64,000 bases of DNA from Phoma sp. XZ068. Its lineage: Eukaryota > Ascomycota > Dothideomycetes > Pleosporales > Didymellaceae. The notes under the pieces are model-generated. The model searched no databases. It was not told where the DNA came from and saw nothing but the letters and a program-made list of their open reading frames with translations. Positions 21,016-32,900 of the stretch are shown here, one piece after another. Location: contig RBKR01000015.1 in assembly GCA_004835665.1 (NCBI GenBank), positions 1 through 64,000 on the forward strand, written 5' to 3'. Position 1 is the stretch's first letter, and every line of letters begins with the position of its first letter. The position numbers were made by a program, and so were the translations under genes.

Positions 21016-22134
21016 TTACACTAATTCTCGTCTAAGTAAGTTCCCGGTCATGCCCATGGTCTCAATCAGCCGCTGCTGGATCTGCTCGCCCACTATCGTT
21101 TCATGGCCGGATCCATCCAGTGCTTTTGCATTCAACTTCAAGTCTCCATTTAAAAAAAACGCGACGCTGTGTCGGTGTCTGTGTCGATTCGTCAAAACGC
21201 GATGGCGAGCGCTACGATAGTACCCTCCACTATACTTTTGCATCATGTCGCCCATGTTGATAACGAAACCTTGCTCGAACACCGGTACTGGTACCCATGA
21301 CTTCGTTGGCGGATAGAACACCTCAAGACCCGATGTACCAGCCTCTTGAAGCAGGATCGAGACGAACCCAAAATCCGTGTGGTCGGCAACTAGAGACACT
21401 TTGAGCACTTATGTACACAGAAAAGGCATTTCTAACTCACCTCCAAATTGGCGATCATCATGAATTTCAACGGGGCCGTAGTGAAGAAACCTCATTGGGA
21501 TAGATGGTTTGTTGAGAAGGGGTTTGAAGACATGCGATGTGCAGTTCCAACTCTTGGGGAGACCAAGAGCCAGACAGTCGAGAATCGTCTCAACAAGTCG
21601 TAACATCCTCGCCTGGTAGCTCATTACACGATCCTGGAATCCCTTCTTGTGCAGGTCTGATGGCCACAGGTTAGGCCCAGTAGAGAACGAGCCACAGTCT
21701 GGGTCACCCTCCATGACCTCCCTTCCTACCATGAAAGTCTGTAATGTGGGCATCAGTTATGTCGACTGAAATACAATGGAAACTTTGTGTCCTATGAGGG
21801 GTCTTACCTCCTTAGTATCTGGCAACAGACCTTCGTGATGGGTCTGAATACCAGGTGGCTCGTAGCCTCGAAATGAGCGGCCAATAGACTTGTCGATCGA
21901 GACCTCCATCTTCCTGTCCTGGGGTAAGGCAAAGAAGAGCTTGTTGCAATCAAGAGCATCGCGCATGGCTTCGGGGGGTATATCATGACCAACGAGATTG
22001 AAGAAGCCATAAGCGTGACAAGCATCACTCATATTGTTAATAACGGTCTGCCTCGACTGTTCTGAGGCTGTTGGTGACAACAGTGCGCTAATGTCAATGG
22101 TTGGTATCGCCGCTTGTGTATTGGCAATCTCCAT
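21016..22134 (-). CDS. eupC: Non-heme Fe(II)/2-oxoglutarate dioxygenase (TropC/EupC-like)
   Basis: Three exons: 21808-22134, 21441-21738 and 21016-21389, introns 69 and 51 bp (the second could use an acceptor 9 bp earlier). The ATG at 22134 has a strong ACCATGG context. The 332-residue product begins IPTIDISALL, the usual DIOX_N start, then FFNLVGHDIP. The iron site is HTD (His212, Asp214) with distal His in RSARHRV (about 271) and the co-substrate RxS motif about ten residues later. In tropolone pathways the TropC/EupC enzyme expands the hydroxylated six-membered ring to the tropolone. CitB-type methyl oxidases are the main alternative. Presence with a TropB-like monooxygenase and a methylorcinaldehyde-type PKS favours the ring-expansion role. 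Confidence 0.82.
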
Positions 22135-22696
22135 GGTAGGTGATTGTGTGCAATATGTCAACTGGGTAGTTGCGTTTCGAGTGTGGACAGTGTTGCCCCG
22201 TACAGCGTTGATGTGCTTCTTGGGTGACTCTTTAATACATTTGAAAGTGGGTAAGTGTCGTTAACGTCCTTAGGAATCACACCACTAAGCTGGAAAAGGC
22301 TCTGCATTTCTTTTCAATCTGTAAGTGGCGATTATGGCCCTGAATAAAAATGTCTTGCCACCAGCTTAAGCGGTGTCGTCGCACCATCAGTCTTCACGGC
22401 GACTTTTCGTCTCCTCTTCGGCGCTTATCTCATGGCACAGCAGTTACTGCATTATCTTTATATACTCACCCAACAACCTCAACTACCAGCTGGAAAATCA
22501 TGATAGTTAATTCGGCGGAATCAAACGCCCACAGACACTGCATGAAAAATCCGTTGTCGGAAAGCATGAACGCTACATAAACGTGCTAGTAGTGGATACT
22601 GAACTTTGCTTTGGTGTATACCACCTGGTCGAAGACATCTCAAGGTTGGTTTCTGACTATCGCTCTATGACTTCTATATGGCTTGCTGTACCCCTT

Positions 22697-23647
22697 TCAC
22701 CACGGTTGCACCGTATTTTTTCTCAATGCCTTGCTTGGCCAGGACTGCTCGTCCAGTTTACCCTCAACAACGTTCGCACAGAATTCACCTCCAACAGATG
22801 CATCAATCGCGCCCAAAGCACGCTTCTCCCTTCGTTCGGCTGAAGCGCGATCATCACCCAGCCCGGTATCCAGGAAGCCTGGCGAAATGTTGAACACTTT
22901 GACCCCGTCATTGCGCAGAACTCGCGCCCACTCGGCTGCAATCATGTTCAATCCGCTCTTACTTGAGCGATAAGCCAGGAATAACGTATCTGGTTTAGGC
23001 CATCCCGCCGGAGCGAGCGCATAACGCGGACTCGAGCCGTTTGCATGCTCTGTGATAGAGGATAAACCGCTCGTAATGAAAATGAGGCGAGGCAGTTGTG
23101 TTTTAGAGGCTAGCAAGAGCGGTGCGAACGTCTCGGTGAAGAGTTGAGTGCCGGTTACGTTGACATCCCACGTTTGATTCCAAGCCTCTCGCTTTGTCAA
23201 GCGTCCGGAGGAAACAGCGGTGTCCAGATCGGCGCCTGCAGCAATGATCAATCAAAACTTATTGGACCGTTCAGTATCAAATCGGACGTACCAGCGTTGT
23301 TGACCACGATATCGAGGTATCCAAATTCTTCTTGAACCTCCGCAAATGCGAGCGCAATAGACTTGTCTGACGAAATGTCAATTAGAAGCGGCTGCGCAGT
23401 AGAAGCGGTACCAGGGAAGAGATGTTGTAGCTCTTCTATCGCATCTTCCGCGCGACTGATTTGCCCACGACATCCAACAAGAATGTGGTATGGTTCTGGA
23501 CGTGCGAATAGAGCTTTAGCGGTCTCAAATCCTGTCGAGAGTCTCAGTTCAGTCAAATGGGGAGTGTTAATCGAGTCTGGTTTATTCACCTAGACCGGTA
23601 TTGGCACCGGTGATGAGGGTCACACATTTGGGCCCAGCAGAGTTCAT
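22697..23647 (-). CDS. Short-chain dehydrogenase/reductase (eupG-like)
   Basis: Three exons: 23590-23647, 23292-23531 and 22697-23235, introns 58 and 56 bp (GTGAAT/GACAG, GTACGT/TGCAG). All phases agree and give 278 residues. Classical SDR motifs are present: TGANTGLG (13-20), NNAG (97-100), catalytic Ser near 155 and YRSSK (Tyr188, Lys192). It probably reduces or oxidises a carbonyl or hydroxyl group of a cluster intermediate. The eupenifeldin cluster is known to need one SDR (EupG) as a late tailoring enzyme; the match in role is inferred from context. It shares a 787-bp divergent promoter with the YCII-domain gene. Confidence 0.87.
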
Positions 23648-24434
23648 GATCAAGATTCTTACGTTGAGGATATTGCGACCCGGAAAGTAGGACGGCGTAC
23701 AAGTTTACTCAAAACCTAGGTTATATTTCTGCGATTTATAGGACTATAAGAATTCACGTGCCAATATGACATCTGCGCAATAGTTCGGACAGTATACGTG
23801 TCCGACAGATTGAGTTGCTAAGAAGACCTGTAGTTGATTGTTCTCTATTTTAATCAGTTGCGGAAAAGCTACTAGACTACGAGGACTGTCCACAATTCAC
23901 ATGCAGCTACCCAGTACCTTCTTGTCTTGTTGTTCATGGTGCATGCAGCGGATAGTCAGATTGTAAGCCAGTTTCAATCGGCTGCTAAACGCTGAAATGT
24001 GTGACCGTCACGAGGAATTCGGACACAGAAAATCGAACGGCTCATTTTATCTAGAAATTATTCGCTCTGTTGGGGGGTGCTGAAATAGAATAGGTTAGGG
24101 TGGACTATTAACTGAACTGGTCTTCGATTTGGCGTGCGCTGGAAATGCTCCGTTAATGCACCGAAGAAAATGCACGTGGCTATTGGTTGGTTGGTGTAAT
24201 ATCACCAATGTTGCAGTGGGACTAAAGAATACTTGAGATTCATCACCCGGCTTCTTGACTAAGTAATGTAGTACTGTATATTTAAAGCTGGTGCGTATTG
24301 CTCTTCTCGTATTGCGACTATTTTATCACCCGCACTTCGATCGCAACGAGTTATACAGACCCTGGTACCTTGACCAAGCACACTTGCGACTTCTTTGTAT
24401 TCTCCAGTATACTCTACGATCCAGTACCTTCACA
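23648..24434. promoter_or_regulatory. Divergent promoter region, SDR / YCII gene
   Basis: The 787 bp between two start codons pointing away from each other. No gene is seen inside. A TATA-like TATATTTAAAG lies at about 24278, 150 bp before the plus-strand ATG. No binding site could be assigned with confidence. Confidence 0.5.
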
Positions 24435-24770
24435 ATGGTCGCTGAACCCAACTGGCTCGTCCAAATTCCTGATCGAACCGATGCTGAAGCTGTGCGAGCT
24501 CGTCAAGATAACGTATCAGCGCACGTTGCACACAATAAGGCGCATATCGACGCAGGAAGAATTGTCATGTCAGGACCGTTGATTTTAACACACTCGAGTA
24601 ATGCTGGCAATATTTCCTTTCCGACAGGAAGCGTCATGGTATGGAAGATAGACAACGAAGCTGAACTCCGCGCTCAACTGAGCAATGACCCGTTCGCAGC
24701 ACTTGGGGTTTGGCACCTGGAGCAGGCCACGATTGTTCCGTTCCTGTGTGCTGTGAGAAAGGCGTTATAG
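24435..24770 (+). CDS. Small YCII-related domain protein
   Basis: The frame is open upstream, but the natural start is the ATG at 24435 (CACAATGG), giving 111 residues starting MVAEPNWLVQIPDR. The pattern (WLVQIPDR at the start, a stretch with HIDAGRIVMSGPL, then GSVMVWKIDNEAELRAQLSNDPF and a C-terminal W-E-PF segment) is that of the YciI-like dimeric alpha-beta barrel fold. These are small cytosolic proteins, some of which act as lyases or dehydratases. It is not among the eup genes I can recall, so it may be an accessory factor or an unrelated neighbour. No intron. Confidence 0.8.
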   Translation: MVAEPNWLVQIPDRTDAEAVRARQDNVSAHVAHNKAHIDAGRIVMSGPLILTHSSNAGNISFPTGSVMVWKIDNEAELRAQLSNDPFAALGVWHLEQATIVPFLCAVRKAL

Positions 24771-25349
24771 AGAAAACGCTCTCAGATCTTTCATATTAGC
24801 TGTCAACACGAAGAAGCCTTCAGCTTAATTCGGTGACAGCATAGCGGATCTCTATAAAAGTCAATGAGAAGTTTGATACGTCGCTGAGAATTCCCCTAAA
24901 AGAACTTCATGAAAATCTTCTGGCAAGAAAAGAGGAACGTAAGATGTTTGTCTTAGATCTATTTTCAATACAGAACGGAGGGGAATAGTACAAAAACCTT
25001 CCCTTAGACCATCCACGTCACCAAAGGTTTCGGATAGAGCTTGTACAAGTCTTCGCACCTGAGTATGTTCCATCCACATTGTAAAACAGCTACCGTCGAC
25101 AAGGGAATGCTGTGACTGCACATTATATCTAGAAACTTTGTATACAACTTGGTCCTCAGCATGATCATAGGTTAAAAATTAAGGGTAAGCGACCATGCCC
25201 CATACCCTATATCAATCCGAAGACTTTCGAACAATGGCCTAGCCCCATGAGTTTTAGAGATCACAGTCGACAATAAATCAATCTTGAGATGTATTCTATT
25301 TAAAAACTATTGTCCGAATGCATTCTAATAAGTATGTAAGGTTGTACTT
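24771..25349. other. Intergenic between YCII gene and MFS gene
   Basis: Convergent 3' flanks, AT-rich toward the right. An 86-codon minus-strand frame (24861-25121) starts with ATG but shows no recognised domain; I do not call it. Confidence 0.5.
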
Positions 25350-26816
25350 TTATGCCCTGACCAAAAGCTTACAGCCAACCAAGAGAAAGCGAACCATGAC
25401 GTAGAGAAGACCAGAAACCATCGTCGCTATACCTCCAAACATCCACAGGCCCATGAAATTCAGTGATTTATTTGAGCTTGTGCTGGAATCTAGCACCCGT
25501 CCAGCACCAGGGCCTCCAATAAGCATTCCAAAGCCGATCACTGAAAATGCCATTCCGACGCGTGTCCCAAGCATACTCTTGTCCCTGGTTAGATAGGGAA
25601 AGCAGGTTCCCGGAATAGCCACGAATACGCCACTGAAAAATCCCAATAGTATAGTCAGTATGACGATCGCGCCGACTTGCCCTGCTCGAAGCGACTGCAG
25701 ACATATCAATAGGATACCAGTGATGAAGGCGCATGGTGTTATTACGTTGAACGACCCAATTCTATCAGACAGATAATTTGGTGCAATGCGGCCAAAAACG
25801 GATGCGGCGTTGTATAAAGGAACAACATAAAAGCTTGTATCCTCATCAGTGATATCTCGTACCAGAGCGAATAAAGAGAGATAGAACAAAGCTATTGTCA
25901 GACCAATGAAGCCTACCATCGTAGCGATGACAAAAACGATGAACGGCCAGTCGGTGAAGACAGAAAGGTCAATGAGATCCCGGTGTACTCTCAGAGCAGG
26001 TTTGACACGTTCCCTCATTACGATGATAGGAATGAGGAGCATGCCCAACGATATGAATCCCAGTACCCGAGTCGTCCAAGCAAAGCCGATATTATACATC
26101 AGAGACTTCATCACGATAGGATAGACAACTCCACCCATAGAAGAACCCGAGGATGCAATGCCTGTAGCGAGACCGATCTTTGTACTGAAATACGTCGGGA
26201 GAATAGATATCATAGGCGTGAAGAGGCAACCCTCCGCGATTCCGATGAGAAATCCTTGGGCAAGGAGAACCTGCCAGAATTCTTCACACTGTAACATTGA
26301 TCCGTCAGCAACTTTCAGTCGAGTGTTTCCAGGCCACGTTACCAGACTGAGCATCATATATCCTGAGACCACACCGACGCTGCCCGTGACAATCAAGATC
26401 TTGAACCCCCCGCGGTCATATAATGGACCCGCAACAAGGCCCATCGCCTGCAGGCAAAACGTCTGAATGGAACCAATCCATGCAATGTCGGATGACGATC
26501 GATCAAACAGCACCCCGCTCTCGTAGTAGGTCTGGAACACGCCAAAGCTGTTCATTGCCCCCCATGTGTTGAAGAACAAGACCCAGGCACCGAGAACTTG
26601 CAACCATGCCACCAAACCTCCATCCGGCTGACTCGCATAAACCGAATCTGTAGGCAAGTTGGACATCTGGGTCTCAAGATTGCAGACTGGTCGAATGTGA
26701 TCAAGGGGCTTTGGGTTCACGTCACCCTGTTCGTTTCCATCGAAGCTTGTAGGCTGGTTCGCACTGTCCAATATGTAGCTTGATGGAGCTGCAGTAGAAG
26801 AATGCTGATTCGACAT
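25350..26816 (-). CDS. MFS transporter, monocarboxylate-porter-like
   Basis: Start chosen at the ATG at 26816; upstream codons are open but precede conserved sequence. The frame is continuous, yet 26289-26342 (54 bp, GTAACG...TTACAG) is almost certainly an in-frame intron, since the encoded PGNTRLKVADGSM interrupts a transmembrane segment and removal joins it to CEEFWQVLLAQG as in relatives. The product is then about 470 residues with a disordered N-terminus and twelve predicted membrane spans. PDGGLVAWLQVLGAW and NSFGVFQTYY are typical of fungal MCT-like MFS proteins. It probably exports the metabolite or imports a precursor; the eup cluster is reported to carry an MFS gene too. Located in the plasma membrane by analogy. 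Confidence 0.88.
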   Translation of the reverse strand: MSNQHSSTAAPSSYILDSANQPTSFDGNEQGDVNPKPLDHIRPVCNLETQMSNLPTDSVYASQPDGGLVAWLQVLGAWVLFFNTWGAMNSFGVFQTYYESGVLFDRSSSDIAWIGSIQTFCLQAMGLVAGPLYDRGGFKILIVTGSVGVVSGYMMLSLVTWPGNTRLKVADGSMLQCEEFWQVLLAQGFLIGIAEGCLFTPMISILPTYFSTKIGLATGIASSGSSMGGVVYPIVMKSLMYNIGFAWTTRVLGFISLGMLLIPIIVMRERVKPALRVHRDLIDLSVFTDWPFIVFVIATMVGFIGLTIALFYLSLFALVRDITDEDTSFYVVPLYNAASVFGRIAPNYLSDRIGSFNVITPCAFITGILLICLQSLRAGQVGAIVILTILLGFFSGVFVAIPGTCFPYLTRDKSMLGTRVGMAFSVIGFGMLIGGPGAGRVLDSSTSSNKSLNFMGLWMFGGIATMVSGLLYVMVRFLLVGCKLLVRA

Positions 26817-27738
26817 AATCGCGCGGGTTGCATTAATCCCAACCTGATAATCGTATGTGGGAGAAAATCCAAGTGACTGTCGAAACAAGAGGGCTTCCCT
26901 ATTCCTGATAATGCTAATGAGAATTTGAAAATGTAGGAGAGAACTATGATTCGTCAAAACAAGGATGGGGTATAACGAACCCACGGCACAAAGATTCGAA
27001 ACCAGAATCGAGGAATTAGAGCTCAGAATTTTTGGAAAAATGGGTAGATCTCAAGGCATGACAAATCAAGAATGGGCATTTTTTTACGCGTCAGGAATAC
27101 ACCGATGCCCAGAATTGCGGTCATGACCCTGCATAAACGTGGAGCAAAATGATTAGCTGAATAAAATGAAGTAAGCAGAACGCGCTTCGACCTGAAGACG
27201 CTGTCTTAAATAAAAATAAAATTACACTTGGAACATACTTAGGCATGTTAAATGAATGCCTCACCTATTTGTTCCAGTGTTGGGATGAGGTCAACGATAG
27301 AAATGAAATGGCGGAATTACGCTAACCGGAGATTATATCATCTGTACGGTCATTATTTTAATAGCGTGATTGTCACTGGTCTCATTATATGAATTCCGAT
27401 AAAGTATTCTCTGGAAGATTTACGCTCCGAGGTACAACAGCGGCGAGTGCTTCAGCTGAGCAAATCTTCCGTAACTCGTCGCCGTCGTAGATTACAAGGC
27501 AGCAGGAGCTCCTCTCCTGTGAGCCAGAAGACACAAGAGGCTTACGAATCTTTGCAGAGATAGATGAGCGATGCATAGGAGGTTCAAATGGGAGGTTCGG
27601 CATCGCTCTCGATCGCAACGCGTTATGGTTTCTCGGCGTCTGGCTACTAGTAACATATGAAGTGACAAATGGGCTCAAGCTCGTGGTGGCAAAATTAAAT
27701 TAGCCAATCAGACTGGCAGCAAGTGCTACAAAGCATAT
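26817..27738. other. Intergenic, MFS promoter and monooxygenase 3' flank
   Basis: Roughly 920 bp. A 97-codon minus frame (27385-27678) lies just downstream of the FAD monooxygenase but has no conserved feature and may be chance. Nothing else was recognised. Confidence 0.45.
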
Positions 27739-29378
27739 TCACATCTTCCTACTCGTGAACTCACTCCTGGTCTGCTCCAACATTCCATCAACGTCGAAAT
27801 GCCAAATTTTGTACGACCGATCTCGTATCTCCTCAAAGCAGGTCTCAGCTTTGGGACAGCGTATGGGGTCCGCCCACTCCTGCTGATGGTACAAATCGCA
27901 AACGCGCCTGCTGCTATTCACCAGCCATTGTGTGCGAGTGCGGCGCACTAGGTTGAATGTCTCGAATGCAGCCTCGAGGAGCTGACCCATAGAAGATTCA
28001 GACTTGTCTTTGGAGCCCTCGTCAGCCTGAGTGAGTGTCGTCCGTACCTGACTCAGCAATGTACTCAGACAAAGCGCATCTTCTACCTGCAACGTAGTGC
28101 AAAGCGTCAGTGATAGACCGGAGGTGTATAGGGTGACTTCAGGGAATACTAACTCCAAGGCATGCACCAGCCCCATGATGTGGACTGCTTGCGTGTGCGG
28201 CATCGCCTGCTAGACAAATACGGCCTTTACTGTAATGTGGTAGAGGAAACTCGCCTTGGTCAAAGAGGGCCCATTTGGAAAGTTCATCGGGAAGCAAGTT
28301 AACGATGCCTAGAACAGTCGGGTGCCATCCTTGCAGCGCTTTCTCCACTTCGCTACGCGTCCCCTTCGACACCATGGTCGTAGAGTCAGGCCATGGGGTT
28401 TCATCCGAGAGAAAAACTACTACATTGAGTGCAGTGTGGTTGGCCACCGGGTAATGTGTCAAATGTGCGCCGGGACCGACGTGGTGGTGGAAGTTATGCG
28501 CCTTCCACGTACCTAGTATCTCGATAGCACGGTCCATAGGTACGAGGCCTCTATATGCTACTTTGTGCGTATACTGCGGGAACGAAGCTGGGTGGTTATC
28601 ACCGAATAGGTGTTGCCTTACGCGTGACTTGATGCCATCACAACCGATGACTGTGTTGCAGTTAGCTTGACATTCTACACGAGGAACATATATGGGAATT
28701 TTCTACTGTCATACCAGCATCAGCTTGATTGCTCGAACCGTCAACAAAATTTAGAATCATTTTATGGTCTTTGCCCTGCTGGATTGTGTCTAAGCGTTTG
28801 TGGAACATGATCGTTCCAGATGGGATATGTTTCGCAAGTTCTTCCAGGAGCTGGTCGCGCCGACAACCTTGAAACCCGCTACCACATATTTCAGCAAGCG
28901 GTTTCTGGTAGGTGGGGTGTGCTTTGCTATGCTGATTGTATCCGTCTATCCAGCGCAGGTGGTCATCTTCATCAGCTACCTTATCAGATACAGACACGGC
29001 GCCACAACGCCTGAGAGCATCGATGATGGCCGGATCCATCAACTCCACTACTCTATTGTATTAGCTCTTACTCAGTTTACAAATTCAACTAATTGTTGGG
29101 GTCGGATTTCCCTTGAAATTGAGCTCGAGTTTGAGATGATGGGAGGATCAGGAGGATTGTATGCAGCATGGCAACAAGAGAACGGTACACGTACTACATC
29201 GACGCGCGGATGCTGTAAAGGCGATCCCTGCACCGATCTCTCGGAATCCGGCCGATTGCTCGTACAAGCGTACGGAAACATTCTGGCGGAGCAAGCCGAG
29301 TGTGAGAATCACTCCAACGATGCCACCACCGACGATGGCGATATGTGGCTCAGACGAGGTGAAGGTGTATATCGTCAT
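27739..29378 (-). CDS. eupB: FAD-dependent monooxygenase (TropB/EupB-like)
   Basis: Four exons: 29195-29378, 28715-29047, 28154-28650 and 27739-28086, introns 147, 64 and 67 bp; phases agree and give 453 residues. FAD-binding motifs of the salicylate-hydroxylase group are in order: GGGIVG near the N-terminus (IAIVGGGIVGVILTLGL), GCDGIKS in the middle, and GRICLAGDAAHASSPHHGAG toward the C-terminus. In tropolone biosynthesis TropB/EupB hydroxylates and dearomatises 3-methylorcinaldehyde. Azaphilone-type monooxygenases (AzaH, AfoD) are close relatives and are the alternative. The gene is divergent from the PKS with 533 bp between start codons, as expected of consecutive steps under joint control. 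The first intron is long for this locus and its acceptor was chosen from conservation (ARRCMELMDP). Confidence 0.86.
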
Positions 29379-29911
29379 GATGAATTTGCCCTAGGAAGCA
29401 GGTACGTCACTGCAGAACCCTGTAAAACATTCAAGGTTAATCAAAGAAAGAAAGTCACATAATGTGTGGCCATTATGCAAAATTCCTTAACAAAATAGAG
29501 AGAGGCTCAACTCGTGGGTGCAACAATCGAGGTAGAAATTAGACAAAGTATGTCAGCAATGAACGTCTAGCTCGGACCTTATCCTTATTTAGATCTACGT
29601 GGTGGCGCGAGGGTTAATTGGTGGGCATAGAGCGATTGCCCTACGATTAACTCCCGACAATGCTCCGAAGCCGCAGAACACCCTGGGAATATATTACCCG
29701 AGAACATTTGATGTCAGACATTGAACTTTGCAAAAGACATGAAACTATCTGGCCCGAGCGCGGCGAGTTGTAGCTTCGAAAAGGAATCGATGCGTAAACA
29801 AGAAGGGAAAGCGTACAAGGGTGTGCGTTCTAGTCTAAGAGCATACCATTGACTCAAAATCGTCCAAAGCGACTACCAGGCAGCCCGATCATGCAGACTG
29901 AGGAATGGAAA
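29379..29911. promoter_or_regulatory. Divergent promoter region, FAD monooxygenase / PKS
   Basis: The 533 bp between the two start codons. No gene in it. Likely target of the cluster regulator. I looked for TCGN5CGA palindromes used by AflR-type proteins and found none exact. Confidence 0.55.
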
Positions 29912-32900
29912 ATGGCAAATCAAGACAACAACAAGCCTCAGCGAGATTCAGAAAGATGCGTTTTTCTTTTCGGCTCACTCTCCCTCTCCTTTGATGCCTC
30001 GGCGTTCGCTCAGGTACGCAAAGCCATAGCCAACGACGAAAGGAATTCCTGGCTTGTGAATGCGGCTCGACAGTTACCACAGGATTTGGAAACGATTTTG
30101 TCCGGACTTCCCTCGCTCAACAACTCCAACACCCGAGCGCGCAAGCAGCTTGCCGACCTTCATAACGCCATTATTGGGGGCCGGCCGTTAGACACTCCAT
30201 TTCCACTACCTAATACTGTGCTTATACCACTTGTGGTAATCGAGCAGTTGAGCCAGTACGCCGATTTTGCTCGTCAAAAAGGTGTCGAGAGGTCCGGCAC
30301 GCCGGATGGCTGGCCAGCAATTGAGGCCGACACTAAAAGTTTGGGCCTTTGCACAGGGAACTTGGCAGCATTCGCTACATCGAGTGCACGTAGTTGGGGC
30401 GACTTTCAGAAATATGGCGCAGCCGCTGTACGATTGGGCTTGCTGGTCGGACTTGTCATTGACAGCCAGGACGAAGCGTTTGACAGCAGACGATGGCGAT
30501 CTTTGAGTGTGGCATGGAGTGGGAGCCAAGGAGGTGAAGAGTTGCAGCGAATCTTGCCAGAATTTGACGAGGTAATGTTGTTCCCTGTCGAGCATGTGTC
30601 GGTATGCTCTGCCTACAAGACTGACACTTTCCCCAGACATATGTGTCAGTATATTACGACGCGTGCCGGAGCACAATCACAACACCAGTTTCTTCACTAC
30701 CGACTCTAGTTCACAGGCTCAAAGCTGCAGGGCTCGGTGTAACTGAGATTACCTTGTACGGTGCATTCCACTCGGCGGCACGCAATTCAGCCGTTCTTGA
30801 GCAGCTCACTGTTTTTTGCGATTCCCACGCGGACTTTCAGCTTTCCACTTCTGCAGCGTCAGTGGCGGCCTTACAGGCAAACGACAACACCGACCACAAA
30901 GACATCATACGCAAGCAGGGCGCGCTACATGCCAAGGCGCTGCGACGCATTCTCGTGGAACCTGCTCAGTGGTTTGACGCCTTAGCGGCTGTGCTTGGAG
31001 AAGAAGGCGAACGTGCTCGTGTGGTGTCGTTTGGATCAGAGCGAAGCGTGCCATTGTCGTTAGCGATGCGGTCGAATGTGCGAGTAGTGCATGCTACAGA
31101 TACACATGACGGGAACAGAGGAACCAATGCCGATGGTGGTGAGCGAATGTGGGCCGAGAGCGATATTGCGGTTATCGGAATGGCGTGTAAGGTTGCTGGA
31201 GCTGAAGGTGTGGAGGAGTTCTGGGAGCTGCTGGTGGAAGGGCACTCACAGCACCGAGACATCAGCGCTTCGGAGCGCTTCTCCTTCGACGACACAGCAT
31301 TCCGGACAGCAAGCGATAGCAACATGCAGCGCAAGTGGTATGCCAACTTGGTGGATGGCCACGACCAGTTTGACCATCGCTTCTTCAAGAAAAGCGCGCG
31401 TGAGAGTGCGGCTATGGACCCTCAGCAGCGGCAGCTACTGCAAGTGGCATACCAGGCAGCTGAGCAGGCTGGCTGCTTTACAAGGACTAACAGTGTGTGC
31501 GATGGCAATGTTGGTTGCTTTGTGGGTGTGTGTCTGAGTGACTACGAGTCTAACGTCGGTTGCCACCCGGCCAACGCATTCACGGCGACGGGTAACCTGC
31601 AGGGCTTCATTGCAGGCAAAGTGTCACACTTCCTCGGCTGGACGGGGCCGGCACTCACCATCGACACGGCGTGCAGCTCATCACTGGTGGCGGTGCACCA
31701 GGCGTGCGCATCAATCCTCGCCGGCGAGTGCAATTCCGCGCTCGCGGGCGGGACGCACATAATGACGACGGCGGGATGGTTCCAAAACCTGGCTGCCGGC
31801 GCGTTCGTCAGCCCAACCGGTCAGTGCAAACCGTTCGATGCCGCGGCCGATGGCTACTGTCGAGGCGAGGGGGTTGGTGCTGTCGTGCTGAAGAAGTTGA
31901 GCCAGGCCATTGCGGATGGAGACCGTGTGCTGGGCGTCATCGGCGCAACAGCCGTTCAGCAGAACCAGAACTGCACCCCTATTTTCGTGCCCAATGTACC
32001 TTCGCTGTCCGCGCTCTTCACCACTGTCACCGCCAAGGCTCACGTCAAGCCTGCGTCCGTCTCTGTGGTAGAGGCACATGGTACAGGCACTGCCGTGGGC
32101 GACCCAGCTGAGTGGGCGAGCATCCGGCAGACGTTGGGCGGGCTGAACCGTCCTCCAGAGCGGCCGTTGATGGTGAGCTCTACAAAGGGGCTTGTGGGCC
32201 ATCTCGAATGCACGTCTGGCATTATCAGCCTCATCAAGGTCCTGCTGATGGTCCAAAAACGCATGCTGCCACCCCAGGCGAGCTTTGATACGCTCAATCC
32301 CGTGCTCAATGCCCAGCCGAGCGACCACATGTTCGTACCGCGCCGGGCGCAGCCATGGGACGCCGAATTTCGCGTAGCACTCATCAACAATTACGGCGCC
32401 TCAGGGTCTAATGCATCGATGATTGTGATGCAACCACCGACATTTGACACGGTCGCTCCAATCCATCTGGCTGCTGCTGTCAGGAGTCCTGACTGCCGAT
32501 ACCCCTTTTGGCTTAGCGGTCTAGACTCTAGCAGCCTCCGCCGTCGCGCCAAGGCACTAAGACGCTTCCTCTCCCGAGGCCTGGGACCTGCTTCCTCGCT
32601 CGCTCCTTCTCTTGCGAGCATCTCTTACAACCTTGCACATCAGGGTGACCGCGCCTTAGACCAGCGTATCACCTTTACCGCTGCCTCTGTGACCGAGCTG
32701 GATCAGCACTTGGCGGCGTGCGAAGATGGATCTGACAATAAACCTGCTGCCCCTGCCTCGACGGCGGCCTCAAAACAGACAGTCGTCATGTGCTTTGGCG
32801 GTCAGGTCTCCACTCACATAGGCCTTGATCCCCACGTCTACAACAGTGTGGGCCTTCTCCGTCAACACCTTGACAATGTTGACACCATCATCCAGTCCCT

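Noticed and set aside
24861..25121. 86-codon minus-strand frame between YCII and MFS genes
   Set aside because: No recognisable domain, no clear promoter, lies in a convergent intergenic region.
27385..27678. 97-codon minus-strand frame downstream of the FAD monooxygenase
   Set aside because: No conserved motif; may be 3' flank. Kept only as a remark.
29379..29911. AflR-type TCGN5CGA site in the PKS divergent promoter
   Set aside because: Candidate half-sites near 29775-29790 have the wrong spacing; no exact palindrome found.
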